Assembly: GCA_021816585.1 (NCBI GenBank)
Contig: JAKAXL010000031.1
Location: 1 to 33,009 of the forward strand
DNA: 33,009 nt
Source of the DNA: Pseudomonadota bacterium
GTDB lineage: Bacteria; Pseudomonadota; Gammaproteobacteria; Burkholderiales; Burkholderiaceae_C
Reading direction: 5' to 3'
Part shown: positions 20,781 to 28,319 of the stretch, in pieces
How the letters are laid out: every line of letters begins with the position of its first letter
Position numbering within the stretch: position 1 is the first letter of the stretch
Position numbers and translations under genes: made by a program
Notes under the pieces: model-generated
Database searches by the model: none
The model's input: only the letters and a program-made list of their open reading frames with translations
What the model was told of the DNA's origin: nothing

Positions 20781-20786
20781 ATTATA
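20781..20786 (-). promoter_or_regulatory. Sigma-70 -10 element (TATAAT) of the rpsB cluster
   Basis: A perfect TATAAT reads leftward at 20786-20781 in the rlmB-rpsB gap. It predicts a start near 20774 and a leader of about 210 bases before the rpsB ATG. The -35 region at proper spacing (GCGGTG) is a poor match. This is the most convincing promoter in the window and should drive the rpsB-to-trmH cluster, at least as far as the internal hairpins permit. Confidence 0.65.
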
Positions 20787-20844
20787 GACCGGAAACCCTG
20801 CTGCACCGCAGCGCAAATCCGCACGGAAGTGTCCGCGCGCGTCC

Positions 20845-21582
20845 CTACGCGGCGGCGCGCTGGCGCACCGCCTCGAACAGGCACACTCCGGCCGCCACCG
20901 ACACGTTCAGGCTGTCCACGCTGCCCTGCATGGGAATGTGCACCAGCTCGTCGCAACCCTCGCGCACCAGCCGGCGCAGGCCGCTGCCCTCGGCGCCGAG
21001 AACCAGCGCCAGCGGGCCGCGCAGATCGGTCCGGAACACGCTGGCCGGCGCCTCGCCGGCGGCGCCCACCACGCGCACCCCGCGCTCGCGCAGTCCCGCC
21101 AGCGCGCGCGCCATGTTGGTCACCATCAGATACGGCACGGTGTCGGCCGCTCCGCTGGCCACCTTGGCCGCCGCCGGGGTCAGCCCTACCGCGCGGTCCT
21201 TCGGGGCGAACACCGCGTGCGCCCCGGCGGCGTCGGCGCTGCGCAGCATCGCGCCGAGATTGTGCGGGTCGGTGACCCCGTCGAGCCCGAGCAGCAGCGG
21301 CGCATCGCCGGCGCCATCGAGCACCGCGTCCAGCGTGGTCGGTTGCGCCAGCGCCTCCACGCGCGCCACCACCCCCTGGTGGCGGCGCTCGCCGACCAGC
21401 GCGTCCAGGCGCGCCCCGGGCACCGCCTGCGCCTGCACCCCGGCCTGTTCGGCGCGCAGCAGCAGCTGGCGCATGCGCGCATCGTGGCGCGACGCATCGA
21501 CCAGCAGTTCGCGCATGCTTTGCGGGGCCACGCGCAAGCGCGCGCCGACGGCGTGGAAGCCGTACAGCAGCTTCAGGCTCAT
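20845..21582 (-). CDS. rlmB: 23S rRNA (guanosine-2'-O-)-methyltransferase RlmB
   Basis: RlmB methylates the ribose of G2251 (E. coli numbering) in the peptidyl-transferase region of 23S rRNA with SAM. The product is 245 residues and begins MSLKLLYGFHAVGARLRV, the family opening. The N-terminal L30e-like domain precedes the SPOUT knot: LLLGLDGVTDPHNLGAMLRS (motif 1), then LVLGAEGSGLRRLVREGCD (motif 2) and IPMQGSVDSLNVSVAAGV (motif 3). An earlier in-frame ATG would overlap the ABC gene by 85 bases; the start at 21582 gives a four-base ATGA overlap with it. It is co-transcribed with the ABC ATPase gene upstream. Confidence 0.92.
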   Translation of the reverse strand: MSLKLLYGFHAVGARLRVAPQSMRELLVDASRHDARMRQLLLRAEQAGVQAQAVPGARLDALVGERRHQGVVARVEALAQPTTLDAVLDGAGDAPLLLGLDGVTDPHNLGAMLRSADAAGAHAVFAPKDRAVGLTPAAAKVASGAADTVPYLMVTNMARALAGLRERGVRVVGAAGEAPASVFRTDLRGPLALVLGAEGSGLRRLVREGCDELVHIPMQGSVDSLNVSVAAGVCLFEAVRQRAAA

Positions 21583-22304
21583 GGGATGGAAGGCAAGGGT
21601 TCGGAATCCGCGCGCGTACCTCGCAGCACGCGTCCGGCTTGAAGTTCCAGCACGGCGTCGCAACGCGACGCCAGCTGGGGGTCGTGGGTCACCAGCACCA
21701 GCGTCGTCCCCTGCTGGCGCTGCAACTCGAACAGCAGATCGATGATGCGCGCTCCGGTGGCCGCGTCCAGATTGCCGGTCGGCTCGTCGGCCAGCAGCAG
21801 TCGCGGATGCGTGACGAAGGCGCGGGCCAGCGCCACGCGCTGCTGCTCGCCGCCCGACAGCACGCCCGGCCGGCGGTGTTCACGCCCGCCCAGCCCCACG
21901 CGGGCGAGCATCTCGCGCGCGCGCTGCAGCGATTGCGGCTCGGCGCCGGCGATGTCCAGCGCCAGGGACACGTTGTGCAGCGCATCCAGGTGCTCGATCA
22001 GCTGGAAATTCTGGAACACGAATCCCATGCGCGCGGCGCGCAGCGCCGCGCGTCCGTCCTCGTCGAGCGAGTACAGGTCCACGCCGTCGATCCACACCTT
22101 GCCCGCGCTCGGCAGGTCGAGTCCGGCCAGCAGCCCGAGCAAGGTCGACTTGCCGGAGCCGGATGGGCCGACAATGGCCAGGCTGCCGCCCACCGGGACC
22201 TCGAGGTCGATGTCGTCGAGCACCACCAGCTCGCCGCCGGCCTCGCGTACCGTCTTGCGCAGTTGCTGGGCGACAATGGCCGTTGGTTGGAAATTCGAGG
22301 ACAT
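21579..22304 (-). CDS. ybbA: ABC transporter ATP-binding protein, LolD/YbbA type
   Basis: ATPase subunit of an ABC transporter of the LolD/MacB (mechanotransmission) class. The product is 241 residues. Walker A is IVGPSGSGKSTLL. The Q-loop is FVFQNFQLIEHLDAL, typical of the LolD/YbbA/FtsE class. The signature motif is VLSGGEQQRVALARA, Walker B is LLLADEPTGNLD, and the H-loop is LVLVTHDP. In E. coli, ybbA is divergent from tesA and followed by the permease ybbP. Here no permease gene follows; rlmB comes next, so the membrane partner must be elsewhere. The start lies only three bases from the divergent tesA start. Confidence 0.88.
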   Translation of the reverse strand: MSSNFQPTAIVAQQLRKTVREAGGELVVLDDIDLEVPVGGSLAIVGPSGSGKSTLLGLLAGLDLPSAGKVWIDGVDLYSLDEDGRAALRAARMGFVFQNFQLIEHLDALHNVSLALDIAGAEPQSLQRAREMLARVGLGGREHRRPGVLSGGEQQRVALARAFVTHPRLLLADEPTGNLDAATGARIIDLLFELQRQQGTTLVLVTHDPQLASRCDAVLELQAGRVLRGTRADSEPLPSIP

Positions 22305-22307
22305 GGC

Positions 22308-22961
22308 ATGCGACGTGGATGGGCTCTCATTCTAGGAACTGTGCTGCTGGGACTGGCGGCGTGGAGCGGCGGCAGCGCGATGGCCGCCGGCAAACCGGTG
22401 CTGCTGGTCATGGGCGACAGCCTGTCGGCCGGCTACGGCCTGGACACCGGCAGCGGCTGGGTGGCGCTGCTGCAAAAGCGCCTGGACGACAGGCACATGG
22501 ACTGGAAGGTGGTCAACGCCAGCATCAGCGGCGAGACCACCGCGGGCGGAGTCAGCCGGCTTCCCACCCTGCTGGGGCGCGACCAGCCGAAGGTGGTGGT
22601 GGTCGAACTCGGCGGCAACGACGCGCTGCGCGGGCTTTCGCTGGCCGCGACCGAGTCCAACCTGCGTTCGATCGTCAGCGCCTGCCAGCTGTCCGGCGCG
22701 CGGGTGCTGCTCGTGGGCATGCGCATCCCCCCGAACTACGGCCCCGCGTACACCAAGGGCTTCGAGGCCATCTTCCCGCGCGTGGCGCAACTGCAGCACA
22801 CGCCGCTGGTGCCCTTCCTGCTGGCCGGAGTCGTCGGGCACCCCGACTGGTTCCAGTCCGACGACATCCACCCCACGGCGCGCGCGCAGCCGGTCATGCT
22901 CGACACCGTGTGGCCGAAACTCGAGCCGTTGCTGCAGCAGGCCGCCGGCAAGGGGCGATGA
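22308..22961 (+). CDS. tesA: Acyl-CoA thioesterase I / protease I / lysophospholipase L1
   Basis: TesA is a periplasmic SGNH hydrolase with broad activity on acyl-CoA thioesters and lysophospholipids. The product is 217 residues. MRRGWALILGTVLLGLAAWS plus the following GGSAMA is a signal peptide. The nucleophile is Ser38 in VMGDSLSAGYGL (block I). GETTAGG is in block II, GGND in block III, and DDIHPTARAQ has the catalytic Asp and His (block V). GAGG-type ribosome site (GAGGACATGGC) lies before the ATG, inside the divergent ybbA N-terminus. The stop overlaps the start of mnmH (ATGA), suggesting coupled translation. Confidence 0.93.
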   Translation: MRRGWALILGTVLLGLAAWSGGSAMAAGKPVLLVMGDSLSAGYGLDTGSGWVALLQKRLDDRHMDWKVVNASISGETTAGGVSRLPTLLGRDQPKVVVVELGGNDALRGLSLAATESNLRSIVSACQLSGARVLLVGMRIPPNYGPAYTKGFEAIFPRVAQLQHTPLVPFLLAGVVGHPDWFQSDDIHPTARAQPVMLDTVWPKLEPLLQQAAGKGR

Positions 22962-24046
22962 ACCCACACCCCGTCGAGGCCGGCGACGCCCTGGCGCGGC
23001 TGCGTGAATTCGAGGCCGTGCTGGATGTGCGCAGCCCCGGCGAGTTCGCGCTCGACCACCTTCCCGGCGCCGCCAACTGGTGGGTGCTGGACGACGCCGA
23101 GCGTGCGCGCGTGGGCACGCTGTACAAGCAGCAGGGGGCCTTCGAGGCCAAGCGCCTGGGGGCCGCGCTGGTGGCGCGCAACATCGCACTGCACCTCGAG
23201 CGCTCGGGCCAGTCCTGGCCTCGGCGGCAGCGCGTGCTGGTGTACTGCTGGCGCGGCGGCAACCGCTCCGGCGCGATGGCGCACGTGCTGGCGCAGATCG
23301 GCTTTCCGGTCAGCCTGGTGCAGGGCGGCTACAAGGCCCTGCGCGCGGCGCTGGTGGAACGGCTGGCAGGCCTGGCCGAGGCGCAGCGCCTGGTCGTCGT
23401 GTGCGGCCCGACCGGCAGCGGCAAGAGCCGCCTGCTGCTGGCGCTGCAGGCGCGCGGCGCGCAGGTGCTGGACCTGGAACGCCTGGCCGCGCACCGCGGC
23501 TCGGTGCTCGGCGCCATGGCCGACGAAGCCCAGCCCTCGCAAAAGGCCTTCGAGACCCGCATCTGGGAGCGCATGCGCGACTTCGACCCGCTGCGCCCGG
23601 TGTTCGTCGAGAGCGAAAGCCGCCGCATCGGGCGCCTGCAGGTCCCGCCGGCCCTGATCGAGCGCATGCGCGCCGCAGAATGCCTGCGTCTGCAGGCCGA
23701 GCCCGAGGTGCGCGTGCAGGTGCTGCTCGGCGACTACGCCGACATGCGCGCCGACCCCGAGGAGCTGCAGCGACGCCTGCGCACGCTGCACGAATTGCGC
23801 GGCGCGCAGGCGGTGGCACGCTGGCAGCGCATGGCCGCGGCCGGCGAGTTCGCCGAACTCACGCGCGAACTCCTCGCGCAGCACTACGACCCCAGCTACG
23901 CCGCTTCGATGCAGCGCAACTACCAGCAGTTCGCGCAGGCCGCGTCGATGCAGGTGGCGCATGCCGAGGCCTTCGAGGAGCTGGCGGCGCGGGTGCAGCG
24001 GCATTTCGACCCGGCCGACGCCGCGGCGCGGGTCCAGCCGGCCTGA
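22958..24046 (+). CDS. mnmH: tRNA 2-selenouridine synthase
   Basis: MnmH (SelU, YbbB) geranylates 2-thiouridine at the wobble position of certain tRNAs and replaces the group with selenium from selenophosphate. The product is 362 residues. An N-terminal rhodanese domain contains FEAVLDVRSPGEFALDHLPG and the catalytic VLVYCWRGGNRSGA, where Cys97 is the same position as in the E. coli enzyme. A P-loop domain follows, GPTGSGKS at 150-157, with GSVLGAM and QPSQKAFETRIW segments typical of the family. It is coupled to tesA by a four-base overlap. No selD or selA lies in this window, so a selenophosphate supply must be sought elsewhere in the genome. Confidence 0.93.
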   Translation: MNPHPVEAGDALARLREFEAVLDVRSPGEFALDHLPGAANWWVLDDAERARVGTLYKQQGAFEAKRLGAALVARNIALHLERSGQSWPRRQRVLVYCWRGGNRSGAMAHVLAQIGFPVSLVQGGYKALRAALVERLAGLAEAQRLVVVCGPTGSGKSRLLLALQARGAQVLDLERLAAHRGSVLGAMADEAQPSQKAFETRIWERMRDFDPLRPVFVESESRRIGRLQVPPALIERMRAAECLRLQAEPEVRVQVLLGDYADMRADPEELQRRLRTLHELRGAQAVARWQRMAAAGEFAELTRELLAQHYDPSYAASMQRNYQQFAQAASMQVAHAEAFEELAARVQRHFDPADAAARVQPA

Positions 24047-24070
24047 GGCGGGGCGCCGCGGCGCCTCAGG
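24042..24070. terminator. Hairpin spanning the convergent stop codons of mnmH and the hyfI-like gene
   Basis: A nine-bp inverted repeat, CCTGAGGCG (24042-24050) and CGCCTCAGG (24062-24070), with an 11-base loop lies between two convergent genes. Both stop codons (TGA on plus at 24044-24046 and TGA on minus at 24068-24066) are inside the stem arms. No T-tract follows on either strand. A bidirectional terminator role is inferred from position. Confidence 0.45.
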
Positions 24071-24584
24071 CGCGGCCGCGTACCGCCTGCAACAAGCCCT
24101 GCAGCACCTGCAGCGGGCTCGGCGGACAGCCCGCGATGCGCAGGTCCACCGGCAACACCTGCTCCACCCCGCCGCACACGGCGTAGCTGCCCGCGAACTC
24201 CCCGCCGCACACCGCGCAGTCGCCGACCGCCACCACCAGCCGCGGCTCGGGCATGGCCTCGTAGGTACGCAGCAGCGCCTCGCGCATGTGCAGGCTCACC
24301 GGCCCGGTCACCAGCAGCAGGTCGGCGTGCCGCGGACTGGCCACGAAATGCACGCCGCGGCCCTCGAGGTTGTAGTAGGGGTTGGACAGCGCGCCCAGTT
24401 CGAACTCGCAACCGTTGCACGAACCGGCGTCGACCACGCGCACGGCCAGCGCGCGCCGCAGCAGGCGGCGCAGCTCGAGGTCCAGATCGTCGCGCTCGGC
24501 CGGCACCTCGGCCGTCGCGGAGCCCTCGCCCGGCGCGGCCTGCACCAGGCCCGTGCGGGCGACTCGACGCAAGATATGCCACAT
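24066..24584 (-). CDS. HyfI/NuoB-like small subunit of an Ehr (hydrogenase-related) complex
   Basis: Peripheral Fe-S subunit related to HycG/HyfI and complex I NuoB. The product is 172 residues. It begins MWHILRRVARTGLVQ, a membrane-anchoring-type N-terminus found in this family. Four cysteines that bind the proximal (N2-like) 4Fe-4S cluster are present: Cys56 and Cys59 in DAGSCNGCEFE, Cys123 in GDCAVCGG, and Cys153 in IAGCPPSP. Extra cysteines at 126 and 137 lie near the third ligand. It is the last gene of the operon, 11 bases after the HyfG-like gene. The intact cluster site implies redox activity even though the partner large subunit has lost its NiFe site. Confidence 0.88.
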   Translation of the reverse strand: MWHILRRVARTGLVQAAPGEGSATAEVPAERDDLDLELRRLLRRALAVRVVDAGSCNGCEFELGALSNPYYNLEGRGVHFVASPRHADLLLVTGPVSLHMREALLRTYEAMPEPRLVVAVGDCAVCGGEFAGSYAVCGGVEQVLPVDLRIAGCPPSPLQVLQGLLQAVRGRA

Positions 24585-24595
24585 GATCGTGCGAT

Positions 24596-26134
24596 TCAGC
24601 CGTCGTGTCCCGAATAGGACAGGTTGAAGGATTTGTTGATCAGCGGGAAGTCCGCGACGATGTCGCGCGCCGCCGCCCATTCCACCGCCGGCCAGTTCTG
24701 CCACGACGCATCGTGCGCATGCGCCTGCGCCACGCGGCCCCCGGCGTCCAGGCGCAGCGCCACCAGCACCGGCCCGCGCCAGCCCTCCACCAGGCCCAGC
24801 GACCAGCCCGCGCGCCCGCCCGCGCCGCCCTCGGGCCACGGCGCGCGCAGCTCTCCCTCGGGCAGGCGCAGCAGCAGTTCACGGCACAACCGCAGCGACT
24901 CGAACAGTTCGTCGAAGCGCTGCGCCATGCGCGCCGCGACGTCGCCGTCGCGCTGCAACGGCACCTGCAGCTCCAGCCCGGCATAAGGCTGCATGCCGCG
25001 GCGCAGGTCGATGTCCTGCGCGCTGGCGCGCGCGGCCAGCCCGAGCATGCCCAGGCTTCGCGCCAGCGCGGCGTCGACGCGCCCGGTGCCGCGCAGCCGG
25101 TCCTGCAGCCCGGCATGCTGCTCGAAAGCCGCCAGCAGCACCCGTGCGTCGTCGCCCAGGCGCAGGCACTGCGCGTCGAGCTGTGCCAGCGCGGACGCGG
25201 CGACGTCGCGCGCCACGCCCCCCGGGCACAGCGCGTCCATCGGCCAGCGCGCGCCGAAAGCCTGCTGGTTCAGGCGCAGCACCTGTTCCTTGAGCATGGA
25301 GAACTGCGACAGCCCGAAGCCCAGCCCGGTGTCGCCGGCGATCGCACCGATGTCGCCGAGGTGATTGGCGATGCGCTCGCGCTCCAGCAGCAGCGCGCGC
25401 AGTTGCAGCGCGCGCGGCGGCGGCGACACGCCGGCCGCGGCTTCCAGCGCCATGCAGCAGGCCCACGCGCCGGCCACCGTGCTGTCGCCGCTCAGGCGCG
25501 CGCCCAGGCGCACCGCGCCCGCGGCATCGCGCCCGCGCAGCAGCCGGGCCACGCCCTTGTGGGTCCAGCCCAGGCGCTGCTCCAGGCGCAGCACCTGCTC
25601 GCCCAGCACCGAGAAGCGGAACTGACCGGGCTCGATGATTCCCGCGTGCACCGGTCCGACGTTGATCTCGTGCACGCCCTGCCCCTGCACGTCGACATAG
25701 GCGTAGGGCTGCGGATTCTCCGGCACGCGCATCGGACCCGCCTGCCCGCGCAGCGGATGCCAGTCGGCGGCCCAGGCCTGGTGACGCAGCCACGGGCGCG
25801 GATCCGCGCCCTGCGCGAGCGGCCCGAGCAGGTCGCGCAGGGCGCGCTGCAGTCGCTGCGCCACCGGGAACCATTCGTGCAGCCCGGGATAGATCTCGCC
25901 GTGGCGCAGCGGCAGCGAGGCCAGCTGCAGCCCGTCGTCGAGCAGCCACAAGGCCCACACCAGCACGCCCTGCCCCGGCTGCTCCTCGCCCCACAGGCTG
26001 AGCAGGCGCGCATCGCGCGCATGCATGCGTCGCGCCAGCTCCACCCAGCCGAGGGCATCGAGGCGCACATGCTGCAGCCCCAGCCCGAGACCGGACCACA
26101 GCGTCGGCGCTTCGCGCTGCGCGTCGCCCTGCAT
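24596..26134 (-). CDS. HyfG/NuoCD-like large subunit lacking the NiFe-binding cysteines
   Basis: 512 residues, matching the fused NuoC+NuoD layout of HycE/HyfG. The NuoC-like part (about 1-130) includes GEIYPGLHEWFPVAQRL. The NuoD-like part begins near 145, with the conserved HEINVGPVHAGIIEPGQFRF (155-174) and LRLEQRLGWTHKGVARLL. At the site where hydrogenases have R-x-CGIC-xx-x-H, this protein reads RLSGDSTVAG (213-222): both Cys are Ser and the His is Gly. At the C-terminus, where hydrogenases have DPCxxC, it reads SFNLSYSGHDG (502-512): Cys to Ser and Cys to Gly. It therefore cannot bind a NiFe centre. This is the diagnostic feature of Ehr complexes. The start codon overlaps the previous stop by one base (TGATG). 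Confidence 0.88.
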   Translation of the reverse strand: MQGDAQREAPTLWSGLGLGLQHVRLDALGWVELARRMHARDARLLSLWGEEQPGQGVLVWALWLLDDGLQLASLPLRHGEIYPGLHEWFPVAQRLQRALRDLLGPLAQGADPRPWLRHQAWAADWHPLRGQAGPMRVPENPQPYAYVDVQGQGVHEINVGPVHAGIIEPGQFRFSVLGEQVLRLEQRLGWTHKGVARLLRGRDAAGAVRLGARLSGDSTVAGAWACCMALEAAAGVSPPPRALQLRALLLERERIANHLGDIGAIAGDTGLGFGLSQFSMLKEQVLRLNQQAFGARWPMDALCPGGVARDVAASALAQLDAQCLRLGDDARVLLAAFEQHAGLQDRLRGTGRVDAALARSLGMLGLAARASAQDIDLRRGMQPYAGLELQVPLQRDGDVAARMAQRFDELFESLRLCRELLLRLPEGELRAPWPEGGAGGRAGWSLGLVEGWRGPVLVALRLDAGGRVAQAHAHDASWQNWPAVEWAAARDIVADFPLINKSFNLSYSGHDG

Positions 26135-27630
26135 CACGCGGCTCCCCCGGCGAGCACCGTCGCCGCGGCATGCCAGGCGGCTACGGCGATTCCCGGGATC
26201 CACACCCCGAGCAGCACCACCAGCGCCAGGTGCAGCCATGCCGGAACCAGCCAGGGGCGCTGCGCCAGCGTGCGCAACTCGCCCTGCTGCGAACGTCCGA
26301 ACACCATCGCCTGGGCGCGCCACAACACCGCGGCCAGCGCCACCAGCAGCCCCAGCAGCAAGGGCACGACGCTCCACGGCGCGGCCTGCACCGCGCTGCC
26401 GAGGATCAGGAATTCGCTGACGAACACCCCGAAGGGCGGCAGCCCCACGATGCCCAGCGCGCCCAGCAGCAACACCCAGCCCAGCGCCGGCGATCGCTCG
26501 CGCAGGCCGCGAATGGCATCGATGCGCGACGAACCGGCCTTCTGCGAGGCATGCCCGACACTGAAGAAGATCGCGCTCTTGGTCAGCGCATGCACGCACA
26601 GATGCAGCAGCGCGCCGAACACCGCCAGCGGCGTGCCCAACCCGAAGCCGAAGCTCGCCAGACCCATGTGCTCGATCGAGGACCACGCGAACAGCCGCTT
26701 CGCATCGTCCTGGCGCCACAGCATGAGGGCCGCCACCACCACCGACAGCACCCCGAAGCCCTGCAGCAGCAGTCCCGGCCAGGCCGCGTGCACGCTGCCC
26801 TCCACCAGCACGCGCAGGCGCAGCACCGCGTACAGCGCGACATTGAGCAGCAGGCCCGAGAGCACCGCGGAGACCGGGGTCGGCCCCTCGGCATGCGCAT
26901 CCGGCAGCCAGCTGTGCAGCGGCACCAGTCCCACCTTGGTGCCGTAGCCGACCAGCACGAACACGAAGGCCACGCTCATCGCCGCCGGCTCCAGCGCGCC
27001 GCGCGCCGCGTCCAGGCGGGTCCACAGCAGCGCCTGCGCGCCCTGCCCGCCGAGCACCCGCTCGGCCGCCGCGTACACCAGCACCGTGCCGAACAGCGCC
27101 AGCGCGAGCCCGACGCCGCAGACGATGAAGTACTTCCACGCCGCCTGCAGGCCGGCCGGGGTGCGGTACAGCGACACCAGCAGCACGGTGGACAGGGTCG
27201 CCGCCTCCATCGCCACCCACAGCAGCCCCAGGTTGTTGCTCAGCAGCGCCAGCAGCATGGTGAACACGAACAGCTGGAACAGCGCGTGGTACAGGCGCAG
27301 GCGCTGCCCGCCGAGGCGTCCGGCCGCCTGCTCGAAGCGCATGTACGGAACCGAGAACGCCGCCGTGCCGGCGGCGACGAAACAGGTCAGCAGCACCAGG
27401 TAGGTGCTGAGCGAGTCGGCATACAGCTGCGACCCCAGCGCCAGCAGCGGCCCCTGCACGGCCACCGCCACGCCGAGCACGCAGGCCAGCGCGAACCCGA
27501 GCACGCTGAAGCCCAGGTTGAGCAGCTCGGCGCCGCGGCGCTGCCCCAGCCAGCCCAGCAGCACGGCCGCGCCCAGCGGCAGCGCGAGCAGCGCCGGCAG
27601 CAGCCAGGAGAACCAGGACGCGGGCGTCAT
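26134..27630 (-). CDS. HyfF-like antiporter-type membrane subunit
   Basis: 498 residues, about 14 hydrophobic segments, in the NuoL/M/N-Mrp antiporter family; it resembles HyfF of hydrogenase-4. The ion-path residues typical of the family are visible: Glu142 in LWVAMEAATLS and Lys232 in GYGTKVGLVPLHSWLPDAH, then DDAKRLFAWSSIEHMGLASF and LLHLCVHALTKSAIFFSVGH. Such subunits couple redox change to proton or sodium movement across the inner membrane. The start overlaps the HyfE-like stop by four bases (ATGA), and the stop overlaps the next gene by one base, so the group is tightly coupled. Confidence 0.88.
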   Translation of the reverse strand: MTPASWFSWLLPALLALPLGAAVLLGWLGQRRGAELLNLGFSVLGFALACVLGVAVAVQGPLLALGSQLYADSLSTYLVLLTCFVAAGTAAFSVPYMRFEQAAGRLGGQRLRLYHALFQLFVFTMLLALLSNNLGLLWVAMEAATLSTVLLVSLYRTPAGLQAAWKYFIVCGVGLALALFGTVLVYAAAERVLGGQGAQALLWTRLDAARGALEPAAMSVAFVFVLVGYGTKVGLVPLHSWLPDAHAEGPTPVSAVLSGLLLNVALYAVLRLRVLVEGSVHAAWPGLLLQGFGVLSVVVAALMLWRQDDAKRLFAWSSIEHMGLASFGFGLGTPLAVFGALLHLCVHALTKSAIFFSVGHASQKAGSSRIDAIRGLRERSPALGWVLLLGALGIVGLPPFGVFVSEFLILGSAVQAAPWSVVPLLLGLLVALAAVLWRAQAMVFGRSQQGELRTLAQRPWLVPAWLHLALVVLLGVWIPGIAVAAWHAAATVLAGGAA

Positions 27631-28316
27631 GTCCGGCCGCGCGGCGGTGCCGGCAGTTCCAGGCTGTCGAACTGCTCGCGAATGCGCAGCACGAACACCC
27701 CGAGGATGAACACCCCGACCAGCAGGTCGAGCCCGATTCCCAGCTCCACGACCATCGGCATGCCGCGGGTCGCCGCGGTGGCGCCGAACAGCAGCCCGTT
27801 CTCCAGCGCCAGGAAGCCCAGCACCTGGGCGATCGCATTGCGCCGGCTGATCATCATCAGCAGCGCCAGGAACACCACCGCCATCGCGATGCCCAGCAGG
27901 CCGCGCGTGGCCGCGTGCGCCAGATGCTCCAGCGGCTGCGCCAGCGCGAACGCGAACAGCACCAGCGCCATGCCCAGCAATTGCATCAGGGGAATGTTGA
28001 ACAGCGGTTCGATGTCCCACTGCGCATGCAGGCGCCGCGTCAGGCGCAGCAGCACCCAGGGCAGCAGCAGCACCTTCAGCGCCAGCGCCAGCAGCGCCGA
28101 TCCGTACAGCTCCGGCTGCCCCGAGGTCCAGCCGACCAGCACCGAGGTGGCGGCCAGCAGCAGGCCCTGCCAGGCGAACAGCCAGATCAGCCCCATGACC
28201 CGACGCTGCGACAACATGGCGAAGGACAGCAGCAGCAGCAGGGCCGCGAACAGGTGGATCAGCTGCAGCGCCGGCGCCAGGCTCGCCCAGGCTGCGGCAT
28301 GGGTCGCATCGCGCAT
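27627..28316 (-). CDS. HyfE-like membrane subunit
   Basis: 229 residues with about seven membrane segments. It resembles HyfE, whose C-terminal half is NuoK-like. The segment ISRRNAIAQVLGFLALENGL carries the conserved glutamate in the LxxENGL motif that marks this family and the NuoK-like fold. PMVVELGIGLDLLVGVFILG follows, with a second conserved membrane Glu. It starts three bases after the HyfC-like stop and overlaps the HyfF-like gene. In E. coli HyfE sits between HyfD and HyfF; here HyfD is absent. Confidence 0.85.
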   Translation of the reverse strand: MRDATHAAAWASLAPALQLIHLFAALLLLLSFAMLSQRRVMGLIWLFAWQGLLLAATSVLVGWTSGQPELYGSALLALALKVLLLPWVLLRLTRRLHAQWDIEPLFNIPLMQLLGMALVLFAFALAQPLEHLAHAATRGLLGIAMAVVFLALLMMISRRNAIAQVLGFLALENGLLFGATAATRGMPMVVELGIGLDLLVGVFILGVFVLRIREQFDSLELPAPPRGRT

Positions 28317-28319
28317 GGC

